Source: Pomphorhynchus laevis (taxonomy: Eukaryota; Acanthocephala; Palaeacanthocephala; Echinorhynchida; Pomphorhynchidae). From it: a stretch of DNA of 64,000 bases. The notes under the pieces are model-generated. The model was not told the origin of the DNA. It ran no database searches and worked only from the letters and a program-made list of their open reading frames with translations. The stretch spans positions 26,958 through 90,957 of the forward strand of contig WNNJ02003522.1 in assembly GCA_012934845.2 (NCBI GenBank), in the 5' to 3' direction. How positions within the stretch are numbered: the stretch's first letter is position 1; the number at the start of each line of letters is the position of its first letter. The translations under genes and the position numbers were made by a program. Positions 33,826-44,700 of this stretch are shown here, one piece after another.

Positions 33826-36800
33826 GTGGCACCCAGTAGTTCGTTGGAATCCCATAACGATCAACAGCGTCACTTAGCAGTATCCAGTTTGAATTTTGCT
33901 AGTTCGTCTGGAAAAGGTAGTTTCAACAGTCATTCATCGCAACTCTTGGGTAACGTTAGTTTCAATTCTGATCTGGGACACTTAGTTTCATTCAGCAAAT
34001 TATTCACCGTTCCTAGTAATCCCTTACCACAACCCACACGCTATTTATCGATTGGGTATTCTAATCTTCGTAGTTTGCCTGCTCAAATAGTGGAGTTGAA
34101 GTATCACATGCTTTCTCATTCGTATGACATTTTCTGCGTTGCTGAGTCCTGGTTGCATCAATATATTGTCGATACCACTGTGAACATTCCTGGTTTTCGC
34201 CTTATACGAAGCGACAGGATATCAGGTAGGCGAGGTGGCGGTGTCGCCGCGTATGTCAGAGAAAATTTCCTCATATCTGAGGTGTTGAATATTTGTGACC
34301 CTTGTGGGTCTTTTGAGACTCTATGCTTCCGTATTGATCACTCAGCGACCAGTATGAATTTTTGCGTCGTGTATCGATCTCCGTCAGTAATTGCAGACAC
34401 TGATCAACTAAAACTTATTTTACAATCGGTATGTTCCTCCCCTCACTTTATTCTTTTGGGCGATTTTAATCTTCCACGATCTAGATGGTCAGACTATGTC
34501 TTTTCTGATGGTAGTTCCACGGAAAGGGAAATATCTGAGTTCCTTGCTGAGGAACTCATGCTGATTCAGCATGTACAAGAACCAACTTGCTTAACTTCAA
34601 GATCGGATTCGGTACTTGATCTGGTGTTTTCCAGATATGTAGGAGACATAATCAAAGTTGATCATCTCCCTCCTTTAGGAAGTAGTGACCACTGCTTGCT
34701 CTCCTTGACGGCTGTCCCTTATTCCAGATTCTGTCCACCTTGTTCAAAAACTTACAAACGTCATTGGTCGAAAGTGAGAAGAGAAGATGTTTTGAGAGTT
34801 TACAACCAATTCCCGTGTACTTTTATGAACACGGACAAGCTATCATTGAATATGATCACTGATTACCTACATAAATTATCTGATATTCTTGCCCCTATGC
34901 GCGAATCCTCTTATGCTGCTAAGTCACCTGCATGGATAGATTCCAACGTCAGACAACTAATAAGTTCAAGAAATTGTTTATGGAAGCTTCAGCGTTCTGA
35001 TTCTAGTTTCTCTGCCAGATATAAATATGTTCGAAATCTTTGTACTAGAGTGAAAGCAACAAAACGATGTGCATTCGAATCGTATATCGCTAATAATGTA
35101 ACACGGAATCCAAAACTATTCTGGGCCTATGTTCGTCGCAACAGAACCCTTAATACAGAAATCAAGTATGTCCTTAATGCGGAGGGATGTATGATAAATT
35201 CTCAGAGTGGTATTGTGGAATGCCTTGCTACGTCTTTTTCGATACCGACAAATAATTCACAAAGAGCTTCTATCACTTCGCATGGTGTAGCATTAAAGCA
35301 ATCTTCGCGTTTTCTTCCAGTAACGATTAGTGAGATTGTAAGTCAGCTTGATCAGCTTGACCCATTTAGCTCTACTGGCCCTGATGACATTTCTCCGTTT
35401 CTCTTGAAGAATTTATCTAGATATTTGGCTCCTTCCCTTCTTGCTATTTTTGAGAACAGTTTGACCAGTGGATGTGTTCCTGAAGTCTGGAAAACTGCCA
35501 TCGTAGTTCCGATCCCAAAGAAAACCATTGCAACGGCTTGTACTGACTATAGACCAATCAGCCTGACTAGTTCTCTATGCAAAGTGCTTGAAAAGTTGAT
35601 CGCCACCCGGATCAGGCATCACTTGAGGGAACTCGGAATAATGTCGTCTTCTCAGCACGGTTTCCTCCCTGGTCGTTCCTGCTTAACAAACTTATTGACT
35701 TCACGCGAAATGTGGGTTGAGGCGGTCAGTCGCGGCCAATCAATTAATGTGGTATTCATTGACTTTTCAAGAGCATTCGATCGGGTGCCGCATGAGAGCT
35801 TGGTAGCATTACTATTTAACTACGGCATTCCTGTAATGTTGTGTAATTGGATTCAAGATTTCCTACGTCATCGTTTCTTTAGGGTGAGAGTTGGCACCCA
35901 TCTTTCCACTTCCAGACGCGTTTACTGTGGTGTTCCGCAAGGTACCGTACTAGGACCTCTGCTGTTTATTGTGTTCCTTAACGATTTGTTGCTGCGGATT
36001 CAGAGTCCCTGTCTTGCTTTTGCTGACGACCTCAAAATATGGTCTGTAGATGATATTGATCCGCTTGGCATTTCCCTGCAGGAAGACCTTAATGAAATAT
36101 ATCAATGGAGTGAGGCTACTGGTATGAAGATCAATGTTGACAAATGCGGCCACATGAAATTAGGAAGGCGTTGCGATGACCGTCGTTTTCGCCTCGGAAC
36201 TTCAATTCTTAATGTCGTCATGGAGTATAGGGATCTGGGTGTCATGGTGCATAGGACATTGAAATCCCGATCAAATACAGAGTTTGCCCATAGCAAGGCT
36301 TTGCGAGCTATGTACTGCGTCAAAAATGCATTTAATCGTATTAATCCATACGTCTTCAAACGGCTTTACTGCGCTCTTGTTCGCCCGCATATAGAGTACT
36401 GCGTGCAAGCAGTTTTTCCATACACTAAGAAAGAGTTCAATAGACTAGAGTCAATCCTTCGTAGAGGTTCTCGAATGTGTATGGATGGATCATATTCATA
36501 TCGTGAACGGCTTGAATTTCTAAAGATACCATCTTTGGGTCAGAGGCTATATTACCTAGACCTTGTTGCATTATGGCGAATGGTAAATGGGATAGATGGT
36601 TTTCCCTCGTGCTATGTTAAAGTTTGTTCTCAGACGCATCGTGGCCACCCGTTGAAACTATTTAAGTTTCCCCATGGTAAAGTAGTGAGTTTGGCTAGGC
36701 TCTCACATCGAGCATTAAACGCCTGGAACACGTTGCCAGGAGAAATAGCATGTACCAAGGACTTATCTCAATTTAAAGTTCAACTTCGTCAGTGGATTAA

Positions 36801-36837
36801 CGATCATGGCATTCCGAATGTATACAATATTATGTAA
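33826..36837 (+). CDS. Family B ORF2 polyprotein: endonuclease and reverse transcriptase
   Basis: The frame is open for 1003 codons from a GTG at 33826; the true start may be another codon or depend on reinitiation after ORF1. Endonuclease: IGYSNLRSL (76-84), VAESWLH with Glu107, RRGGGVAAYVRE, VVYRSPS, LLGDFNLPRSR (Asp213, Asn215) and SSDHCLLSL (Asp288-His289). RT: STGPDDISPFLLKNL, TDYRPISLTSSLCKVLEKLI, SQHGFLPGRSC, FIDFSRAFDRVPH (Asp646), GVPQGTVLGPLLF and FADDLKIW (732-739). The C-terminal block contains RLYCALVRPHIEYCVQAVFP and LSHRALNAWNTLPGE. All catalytic residues are present. The wording is that of the CR1 clade. Confidence 0.93.
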   Translation: MAPSSSLESHNDQQRHLAVSSLNFASSSGKGSFNSHSSQLLGNVSFNSDLGHLVSFSKLFTVPSNPLPQPTRYLSIGYSNLRSLPAQIVELKYHMLSHSYDIFCVAESWLHQYIVDTTVNIPGFRLIRSDRISGRRGGGVAAYVRENFLISEVLNICDPCGSFETLCFRIDHSATSMNFCVVYRSPSVIADTDQLKLILQSVCSSPHFILLGDFNLPRSRWSDYVFSDGSSTEREISEFLAEELMLIQHVQEPTCLTSRSDSVLDLVFSRYVGDIIKVDHLPPLGSSDHCLLSLTAVPYSRFCPPCSKTYKRHWSKVRREDVLRVYNQFPCTFMNTDKLSLNMITDYLHKLSDILAPMRESSYAAKSPAWIDSNVRQLISSRNCLWKLQRSDSSFSARYKYVRNLCTRVKATKRCAFESYIANNVTRNPKLFWAYVRRNRTLNTEIKYVLNAEGCMINSQSGIVECLATSFSIPTNNSQRASITSHGVALKQSSRFLPVTISEIVSQLDQLDPFSSTGPDDISPFLLKNLSRYLAPSLLAIFENSLTSGCVPEVWKTAIVVPIPKKTIATACTDYRPISLTSSLCKVLEKLIATRIRHHLRELGIMSSSQHGFLPGRSCLTNLLTSREMWVEAVSRGQSINVVFIDFSRAFDRVPHESLVALLFNYGIPVMLCNWIQDFLRHRFFRVRVGTHLSTSRRVYCGVPQGTVLGPLLFIVFLNDLLLRIQSPCLAFADDLKIWSVDDIDPLGISLQEDLNEIYQWSEATGMKINVDKCGHMKLGRRCDDRRFRLGTSILNVVMEYRDLGVMVHRTLKSRSNTEFAHSKALRAMYCVKNAFNRINPYVFKRLYCALVRPHIEYCVQAVFPYTKKEFNRLESILRRGSRMCMDGSYSYRERLEFLKIPSLGQRLYYLDLVALWRMVNGIDGFPSCYVKVCSQTHRGHPLKLFKFPHGKVVSLARLSHRALNAWNTLPGEIACTKDLSQFKVQLRQWINDHGIPNVYNIM

Positions 36838-36944
36838 CCGCTATTAACTTTTTTTTTCTTCTTTTCTTTTCTTTTTTATTTCCTATGTGATCAGTTGAAA
36901 CAGCCATTTGGCTATAACTTGTAATACTAATAATAATAATAATA

Positions 36945-37960
36945 ACTTCCATCTGAAATTTCACACGGTTAGCTAACAAATCAATTTTGGCCCATATTTT
37001 CAAATCATCAGCGTACACAAGACATCCACAATTAATTTCATGCAACAAACAGTAGCCGTAAGAAATCAATACGTAGTTTAGTAGGGAATGAGGTACTCGA
37101 TCAAATGCCCGGCTGAAGTCAAAGAATATAACATCTACACAGTGACAAGTAGATATCAAGTATACTCAAGCCTAACGTGCATACAAAAGATTTGATGGGC
37201 AAGATCTGCCTTTTCGGAAACCATGTTGTGAAGAACTTAGAATGTTATACGTGTATAAATGGGAAATTATTCTATTATGCACAATTCGCTCTAATATCTT
37301 GCTTACGTGACTCGTCAGCATAATCGGCCTGTACTTATTTGGATTCGCCCTATCGTATTTCTTATGAATATGAACAATAGTGGCTAAACGTCAGTCATTA
37401 GGAACAGTATAAGAATCTTAGGACATTTGGTATAAATCACAAAGCGGCCATGCGAGGTGATTAGCTAATACACGCAGAATAAACGAACATATATCGTCAG
37501 CGCCAGGGCAGAGAAGGAAGGGAGACTTAGCAGATACCCCAAAACTTCCTTAGTGAATTCCAACAAGCATTAACAGTAGAATGACAACAATGAAAAATCA
37601 ACAGTATTTGCCAAAAACAAGAGTCTAGAAGTATCGACAAGAAGCCATATTCGCTCACGAACTATCGGTTCAATATCGTCCGAAATAACTTAGTCTCACT
37701 ACACACATGCTGAAACAAAAGTAGTTCTTGGGTCAAAAATTTCCAACAGAATTAGGGAACATTCCTAGCATTACATGTCAAGTTATCAGTCATCTCTATG
37801 ATCTCAGAAGATATATTCAATATATTAAAGTCACTAACAAGAACATATGGGCAGCTCAATCTGCATGCACCCGACAATAGTGTCTTAATTCTGTCATCAA
37901 AAGAGGTTGAGTTTGGTGACTTGTAAAAGACACCTAATGAAAATTTGAATCCCCGTAGCA
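36945..37960 (-). pseudogene. Family K CR1-like LINE fragment
   Basis: On the minus strand: an endonuclease piece (37961-37752: KFSLGVFYKSPNSTS, YVLVSDFNI); then, from about 37370 to 37190, NKYRPIMLTSHVSKILERIV and SSSQHGFRKGRSCPSNLL; then VDVIFFDFSRAFDRVPHSLL (about 37140-37080) and CLVYADDLKIWAK (about 37025-36985). The piece between RVPH and YADD is strongly shortened, so the GVPQG box is missing. Several shifts occur. It lies tail to tail with family B. Confidence 0.8.
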
Positions 37961-37974
37961 TCGCCTAAACATTT

Positions 37975-38460
37975 TAATTAATGTGTCGAGTAGGTGGAAA
38001 CTGAAGAGGTATTTCATTGTGATAAATGAGGGAGCGCGGCAGACGTCGAGAAAGAGAGCTGATTCCAGTGAGCGCGGCAACGAAAAATAATCGGAGACCA
38101 TAGTTGTTAGAGTAATTGGGAACGTGAAGTAAGAGGGAATGACGGGAACGCAGCGATAGAGAGGTGTGGCGAGTGTCGTGTAAAGGAGGTTGATCAAAAA
38201 GTTACGAGAAGGCAGAGTTAGAGGCAGATGTGTATGGTGGGCCAGGAGAGTTGGGCAAGATGTGTGGATGTGTGATCGAAGCAACGGAGACGTAGGAGTA
38301 CTCGAAGAGAAACATGTAATATAAGCGATAAAAGAAGAGAATACAAGAACGGAAGTCGATAACGGGGGCGGATAGGGGGATGTGACGGAGAATTAAGTTA
38401 GACGAGCGGACCTTGTCACGGACTAAATCACGGGCTAAATCTTGTCACGGACCTTGTCAC
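37975..38460 (-). mobile_element. Family A copy A8, truncated at both ends
   Basis: The minus strand gives ALFLDVCRAPSFITMKYLF and FHLLDT, and in a second frame VIPSYFTFPITLTTMVSDY, matching the family A C-terminus. Upstream, 38290-38420 continues the thumb region. The family 3' hairpin and tail are missing and the sequence joins family K directly. This points to a deletion or recombination at the junction. Confidence 0.7.
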
Positions 38461-38589
38461 AGGAGTATCATTATATCTTTAAAATTGCAGCAAATTCTGT
38501 CAAGTAAATTGCTACACCGTTACCACGGCGTCCTTGTAAATGATTAGCCTTTATTAAGTTAAATCCAGATATGCCTGCTACACAATCGA

Positions 38590-39690
38590 GGATGTTATCA
38601 CGTAACCAAATTGCGTCCTAGTTCGATGTGCATTTACGACGGAGTTAATTATTCGGGTCCTTTGACTGCTAGTCGTGGAGTCCAGCAAGGAGATCCTCTC
38701 AGCCCGCTGTTATTTTCCTTCTTCTTGATGGATCTCCCAGATCATGTTCGTTTCGCCGCTTCCAATGTAGTGCCAATTTTATACGCTGACGATCTTGCCT
38801 TAATAACGTTGGATAGATGCTCAGCACAATCAGCCATTACAGCTCTCGTTGAGTTTTGTCTGACAAATAAAATAGTGATCAACACTTCCAAAACGAAAAT
38901 TATAAAATTTCGGCGAGGTGGGCCTCGCTGTCGTGATGATGTGCTCTTTCTGAATGCAACATCGATAGAATTTGTTAATTCGTATCGATATCTAGGCTTT
39001 GAACTCTCATCTCGGTGGTCTTTCAGAAGCCACTTATTGCGCCAATAGGCGAAAGTTGTAACGTCAGCTTATACGGCATCGAAGCTTGGTCTTATGTCCT
39101 TCGAAGGCGCGATCAAATACTTTGATGTGATGTTGCTTCCGATTCTGAGTTACGGGATTCGATGCTTTTGGTCGGATTTGACCTTAGGAGATTTTCAGAT
39201 CATTGATAAATGTTTTTGGCGCTACCTAAAAAGGATATTAGGAGTATCATCGAAGTGTTCTTCTACAGCTGTTGCGGTGCTTAGTAGATCGATACCACTA
39301 TCGGTCAAACTTTGCAATCGATTTCGCCTTGGTGAAACCACAGCGTATTTGGAAGCCCGACGGCTATTCGATAACAAAATACTTAGCCTAGATCCAGATA
39401 TCTTTTTGACGCCTGTTTATACTCAATCAGCTTGGAGAAATCCAAGATACCAAAAGCGTCCGCTGGTTTGGCGTTTATCTTTAGACGGCTACCACGCCAA
39501 ATTTTGTTCAATTCGACTCCCTTTTCACTCTCGCTCGACTCACTGTCGCTGTCGATTTTGCTCAAAAGAGTGTTCAGCTCTTTTGCATGCTTTCGCATAC
39601 CCCGTATTATCTTCGTGGTCTTTAGAACAAGTCGACAAAGGAGTACTAGGAAATCGCCTAACTTTGATTGATGCTTAACATTTTTTTCTT
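38590..39690 (+). mobile_element. Family J reverse transcriptase, largest copy
   Basis: Frame 38611-39048 carries ASRGVQQGDPLSPLLFSFFL, ILYADDLALITLD (YADD), INTSKTKIIKFRRGG and SYRYLGFELSSRWSFRSH. After a TAG at 39046, 39094-39678 continues AIKYFDVMLLPILSYGIRCF, FWRYLKRILGVSSKCSSTAV and a C-terminal Cys cluster (CRCRFCSKECSALLHAFAYP). Only one stop and a short gap separate the two frames. The fingers and any endonuclease are absent at the 5' side. Such RTs with a YLKR-LGV C-terminus are common in arthropods and other invertebrates. The clade is not resolved. Confidence 0.8.
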
Positions 39691-39796
39691 GCGCACCGTT
39701 GCACTCATGGCCCGATTTCAAACTTCAGAATTCATCTATAACAACGTACGCTAAATGTTCAGACGCCGGATTTCTGATTTCAAGTAATTGATTTAA

Positions 39797-40542
39797 TTTA
39801 TTGTATTTTAAATTTTGCCCAGCCGAAAGGTGAAACGGATGCCCTATCCGCACGCTATGGTCAAACCCCGCGGGATTTTATTGGTTCCATATGTCCATGT
39901 GGTGACTTAATGACCTTGAGCCATGGACTATCTAGTCGCAAAGGTGGTCTGCCGTCAATAAGGCACGATGCGGTTCGCGACATAATTGTAAAGGAGTTAA
40001 CGTCAGTTAGTCGTGACGTTGAGACTGAACCTAGACTGCAACCTGTCCCAGATACTTTGAATTTTGAAAACAACGCGACCAGTCGTGACCTGGGTGCTCG
40101 ACTGGACATATCATGTCGAGGATTGGGAAATGAGAGATTCGAGCGGACGTTTTTTGACGTCAATCTATTTAGCATTTTTGCTCAATCGACCGTTTCCAAA
40201 TATGTTGACTCCGCATTCGAATATAACTCGTCCAGAAAGAATTCAAAATATTGGGAAAGAATCGAGACTGTTGAAAAGGGCAAATTTATTCCACTCATTT
40301 TTTCATCATCCGGTGGCATGGGAAAGGAGACGAATGGGTTATTCCAGAAAATTGCTGCAGTTAAGGCTCGCCGAGGAAATGAATCGTACGCGCACATCGT
40401 GTCACGCATTAAGCGCCGTGTCGCCTTTGGGATCTCCCGTTCAGCCAGCGCGTGTCTTCGAAGCGCAAGAACAAAACCAGGATCCGTTAACAAAACCCGA
40501 AACAACGTTGTAGCCATCAGTGAGGCTGACGAGAGCAGCTAA
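39797..40542 (+). pseudogene. Fragment L: C-terminal zinc and nuclease-like domain of a retroelement
   Basis: The frame is open from about 39797 (upstream of the first ATG at 39910) and reads ALSARYGQTPRDFIGSICPC, then GDLMTLSHGLSSRKGGLPSI. Further on: RHDAVRDIIVKEL, GARLDISCRGLG, RTFFDVNLFSIFAQ and FIPLIFSSSGGMGKE. This is the conserved C-terminal module seen after RTs in many invertebrate retroelement proteins. CPCG...SHGLSS is a degenerate CCHC: the last Cys of the usual HALSC is Ser here. The Asp of ARLDI and the Asp of FFDV could be PD-(D/E)XK metal ligands. The RT itself is missing upstream, where family J ends. Confidence 0.65.
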
Positions 40543-40694
40543 TTATTGATCTAACTTTATTTGTTTTAGTTTTATAAATAAATTTTTCTCTTCTCTCTCT
40601 TCCCCCATTATTTCGACAAACAGACGAGCAAAGCTCACAGTTGCACTGTTAAAAAAAGAAAAAGTAAAGAAAAAAAAAGACTCACAAACAAAAG

Positions 40695-42392
40695 TCAAAA
40701 AAGTTCATGTTTGAATGCTGAAACCGATCTTGAGTTGACAATTTCTTCACTTAATCGGTTCCACTTACCTACGATTCGGTGTCCAAACTGTACAGTTTTA
40801 GAGCGTATAACTCGGCGATGGGCTAAAGTAAAATTGTGTCCACGCAAAGCCCGACTTTTCCGAACAGTCATCAATTCTCTTAAAACGTGATTTCCCTTGT
40901 GTAAAGCTTCCCATGTTGAACACATATCTCGCCGAAACCGATGGTCGCTTATAGAAACCATACCAAGTTTTTTTAGCCTTTCGTTATAAGGTAAGGCTTT
41001 AGCTGAATTTACGAGCTTTGTTGCCCGGCGCAGCACATTTTCAATTCTACTTTTCTCGTATACTGTTCTTGGGAACGAACATTGTGATGCATAGGTAAGA
41101 TGACTGATCACAAATGCGTTGGCGAGTGCTCTAAATGAAACTGGACTCAACACACTAAAAGTTCTACGAATCATCCCACCCATTCGATTTGCTTTCGAGC
41201 AAGCCAACTCAGTATTCCAACTAGTCGAAAATTCATTTGCAACTACTATTCCAAGGTCGCTAAGACAAGTTACTACTTTAATGTTCTGATCCTCAAGATG
41301 ATAAGTTGGATACACACTATGACTGCGTGATTGTAAACGCATACAAGCACACTTTGATATATTCAGTGACAGACCATTCATATAAGCCCAGTTGGAAATG
41401 CTGTCGATATCCGATTGAACTAGCACCGTGTCCGAATCTGACCGGATAGCCTGCCAAATTTTTAGGTCGTCTGCATATAAAAGAGAGTGTGAGTTCAAAA
41501 TGGAAGGAAGGTCATTAATGAAAATACAGAATAACAATGGGCCGAGGACCGAACCCTGCGGAACTCCAACATTGACCGGATAAGGATCAGAAAGAGAACC
41601 ATTTACAACAACCTGATAGAATCTGTTAGATAAAAATTCTTTCATCCAGCGAATAATAAGTGGATCAATGTTTAGAGCACGCATTTTCTGAATCAAGATG
41701 TCATGTGGAACCATATCAAACGCTTTTGAAAAATCAAAAAATACTATATCAACATCGAAGCCCTTATCAACTAACGAACCCCAGCTATTCTGGGCAATCA
41801 AGAGATTAGTGATTGTTGAGCGATCCCTTCGAAATCCATGTTGATTGTTACACAATAATTTGTTGGATTCTAGATAATCGCTTAGAATGTGGTATATTAT
41901 CCTTTCCAAAACTCGACAGAATACACACGTTAGACTTATCGGGCGATAATTTTCAACTGAAGATGGATCACCTTTCTTCAAAATGGGCCTTATCAACGAA
42001 AGTCTCTAATTTACCGGGACACACCCGAAGTACAAGGAGGCGACACAAATCCAATATAGTGGTATGCCGATAACATTAGCGATATTCTTGAGAAATACCG
42101 GTGGTAAACGATCAGGACAAATAGAACCTGACGATTTAAGCCGCTTGAGCTCTAGCACCACATCATTAACAGAAGGCATCTGAAGAATGTTTATATTCGA
42201 TGCACAGTACGAGGCATAGGTGACGGAGGAGGATTTACGAACTCCTATGCAAAAATGTTGAGTGAAAGCATTCGCTATGTCATCATATTTAATCAATGTG
42301 CAACCATCAGTATCAACAAGTGAACCAATGTGTTTATTTTTGTTGTTGAAATTAGCATAATTGAATACGGATTTAGGATTATGAATTGACAT
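40695..42392 (-). pseudogene. Family C reverse transcriptase
   Basis: From 42392 the frame reads NPKSVFNYANFNNKNKHIGS, then SICPDRLPPVFLKNI and FGCVPVN, an in-frame TAG, and straight on RLSLIRPILKKGDPSSVENY. Then come RPISLTCVFCRVLERIIY, QHGFRRDRSTITNLL, FFDFSKAFDMVPHDI, GVPQGSVLGPLLFCIFINDL and LLYADDLKIWQ. The thumb and C-terminus (HLTYASQCSFPR, FGHRIVGKWNRLSEEIV) are complete. The TAG replaces what is usually Trp. Apart from this and the upstream shift the RT is intact. The catalytic Asp residues are present. Confidence 0.88.
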
Positions 42393-43639
42393 TTGAGCAA
42401 TTTTCTCTTCAAATTGACATTGTTTGAAGCGTTTAAGAAATGTGAACCGATTTCTGGCCTATTTATACCTACAGTAATCAATACTATTATTAGAAAACAA
42501 CTGAAATTCCATTTTTTAATTTTAAAGCATTCTTTAACTCTGTCAAACCAAGGTTTATGGTGTATAAGATTTGCAACGGTTTTACGGGGCGAAAATCGTA
42601 TGAGTAATTCCTTAAGGGTGGCTTCTAACTGATAGCATGCCTTATCAACCCCAACATAAAACGGACTGAGCCATGAAATACTTAATAGATTCTGACGCAC
42701 AAGTTCGAAGTTAGTTTTAAAATAATTTAAAGAATTCTGTTGTAATCTACAAGCTGAAGGACGTGTAAAATCTGAGTAGAAATTGAGAACACAGTGATCT
42801 GACCTACCCAAAGGATCGGAGTGCGTAACTTTGTGTATAATGTATTTATTCGATGTTAGACAAATATCAAGTAGCGATTGATTTTCTTGGGAAAATCGGA
42901 TAAATTTTGAAACATGTTGGGTAAGGTTTAGCGAGTTAATCATATCAAGAAATAATGATGTGGACGGACTACACACAGAAGATGTGTAGGTGTTCCAATC
43001 TACTGTCGCTAAGTTGAAATCACCAACTATAAAAAGATTTGGTTTGGAACCAAACTCTAGAATGTAATCGATCAAGCAACAAACATCTGAAGTGGGATTG
43101 CGATAGATTAAGCCTAAAGTCACTGAACCAAGGGTAGGAAGAGACACACTACCCCACAATAACTCGATTCCATCGGACGCTCGTACATCTAGCAATTTAA
43201 ACACTAAACTATTATGCACATAGATAATCACTCCACCACCCTTGCAGATAGATCTGTCAACTCGATAAGATGTATAATTTTCAATCCAGATCTCAGCATC
43301 AGTAATTCTATCATGAAGCCATGTTTCAGTAACAGCAACTAATAGCGGATGCGAATTCTCAATGCGGAGTTTTAATTCGTCAATTTTTGGAAGAAGACTA
43401 CGGGCGTTCGTATATAATAGCAAACATTCTAAGCTTAAGGGTAGAGTCTGCTGAGCCAACGATATCGGTATGTATGACTGATAATCCTCTCTACGTCGCT
43501 CAAGATCCGACGACAATAAGGAGGAGTAATGGACAATATTTCTTAAACATTTATTATCCACATATGAAATATTTGAAATTACCAATGACTTATGAGCGGC
43601 GGAGGAAGGATTGAATGATATACCTGTAAAGGCATCCAA
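42393..43639 (-). pseudogene. Family C endonuclease (N-terminal part of ORF2)
   Basis: The reading from 43639 gives LLYTNARSLLPKIDELKLRI, VAVTETWLHDRITDAEIWI, YRVDRSICKGGGVIIYVHN, LGLIYRNPTSD, LFIVGDFNLATVDWN and LGRSDHCVLNF. These are the N, E, Y, GDFN and SDH motifs of the apurinic-type LINE endonuclease, all present. The frame is lost after KPWFDRVKECFKIKKWNF, and homology resumes in the frame of 42392. The upstream end overlaps ORF1. Confidence 0.88.
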
Positions 43640-44700
43640 TGTATTTGAGTCTTCCTCCGCACAACCTGAAAATTTCGAATTGTCAAGTTTGACTCACCAG
43701 CTTCAATACGGGATTTCAAACATTGTTTAGCTTCACGTAGATGCTTACGTTCATTCACGTCGAGATCTTTTAACAATCTTGCAGACGAACCTTGGAGACG
43801 ATAAGAGTTCCTAAAGATGGTCTTAACGGCTTTTGGATCTGTCAGAATGGCTTTTAGCAGTCTAGGACGATCGTTAATTTTCCTCCCTATGCGGAATAAA
43901 GCAACTATTTTAATACTAGATACTATCTCTTCTGGGGATTGTGCCAAAACGATCGTGAGAATATTACGTACCCTCGACAAATCTTCATTTAGTCGGTTTT
44001 GGATATTGACAGAGCTTGATTCCGACACATTGGCGAAAATAATAGAACGCAAAGGATCATGCTGTTTACGCAGTTGTGAGAAAGTAGACATTTGCTGCAC
44101 CGGAGAACTCGCTCTAGAGGCATTCATTGATTGAGATGATATGAGATGAGCTTCCTTAATGTGCTCGTTTACGCACTCTTTATGTAGAACCACACTGTCA
44201 TTACTAGTAGCTGAGTGCTGTATATCATCATTGCCTGTGTGATTGTTGACAGTCAGCGTTCATTCATTTTCTGTTTGTCGAACAGTATACGATTTTGAGT
44301 GACCTCTCTTCCAGATACGAACAGGAGTGAAACCCGTAACTGACGCTGTAGTCTTGCTAACTGCATGTGGGTATCGATGTGCATTTGGATCGATATCTGC
44401 ATTATTGAAGGATTTATTCGAAGTTATAGAATTCACCTCACCCACCACCTCAGGTAACTTATGCTATTTTTCGTTGTAAATTTACCTCAGATGCACTAGA
44501 GAGAATACTATTCTGTAGCATAATTACGATCTCCTTAAGCTTTGACACCATTTTAATATTATTTTGTAATGTTTCCTCAACAATAGTGTTCCTTTCACAA
44601 TTACGAGCCGCAGACACCACAACAAAATTTACCGGATTGAACTACTTTAATATCATCCGCTTTAACATTAATTTTAGACCATATGTTACAATTCACAGAG
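43579..44700 (-). pseudogene. Family C ORF1
   Basis: The C-terminal 204 codons (44193-43579) are open: DPLRSIIFANVSESSSVNIQ, NRLNEDLSRVRNIL, VALFRIGRKINDRPRLLKAI, ARLLKDLDVNERKHLREAKQ and NLTIRNFQVVRRKTQIHWMP. This matches the ORF1 end of families A, B and D. Upstream segments (44448-44260, and KFCCGVCG near 44630) are in other frames, with stops. The N-terminal finger is therefore broken. RNA binding is inferred from family position only. Confidence 0.75.

Larger units (their letters stand above)
32330..36955 (+). mobile_element. Family B: near-complete CR1-like LINE
   Basis: The 5' region (32338-32640) holds short repeats of the CAGATTACAGTTGCAGATT type and two copies of AAACATACAATTA. ORF1 runs from 32681 with a premature stop at 33749, and the reading resumes to about 33878. 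ORF2 runs 33826-36837 and is intact. The 3' UTR has a pyrimidine tract, a hairpin AGCC-ATTT-GGCT (36902-36913) and a (TAA)n tail ending near 36945. ORF1 and ORF2 overlap by about 50 nt in different frames. This is the best preserved autonomous element in the window. Confidence 0.9.
40590..44700 (-). mobile_element. Family C: nearly complete CR1-like LINE, minus strand
   Basis: Running from 44700 down to 40590: ORF1 finger remnant (KFCCGVCG near 44630), ORF1 middle (44448-44260), ORF1 C-terminal block (44193-43579), endonuclease (43639-about 42400), RT (about 42392-40695) and a 3' UTR with hairpin GAGC-TTT-GCTC (40626-40636) before an A/T-rich end. ORF1 and ORF2 overlap by 61 nt. ORF2 needs one frameshift near 42.4 kb and has one in-frame TAG. 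It resembles family D in ORF1 and in the 3' hairpin. Confidence 0.85.

Noticed and set aside
39383-39721. A 112-codon minus-strand frame
   Set aside because: It is a shadow of the family J RT C-terminus on the + strand.
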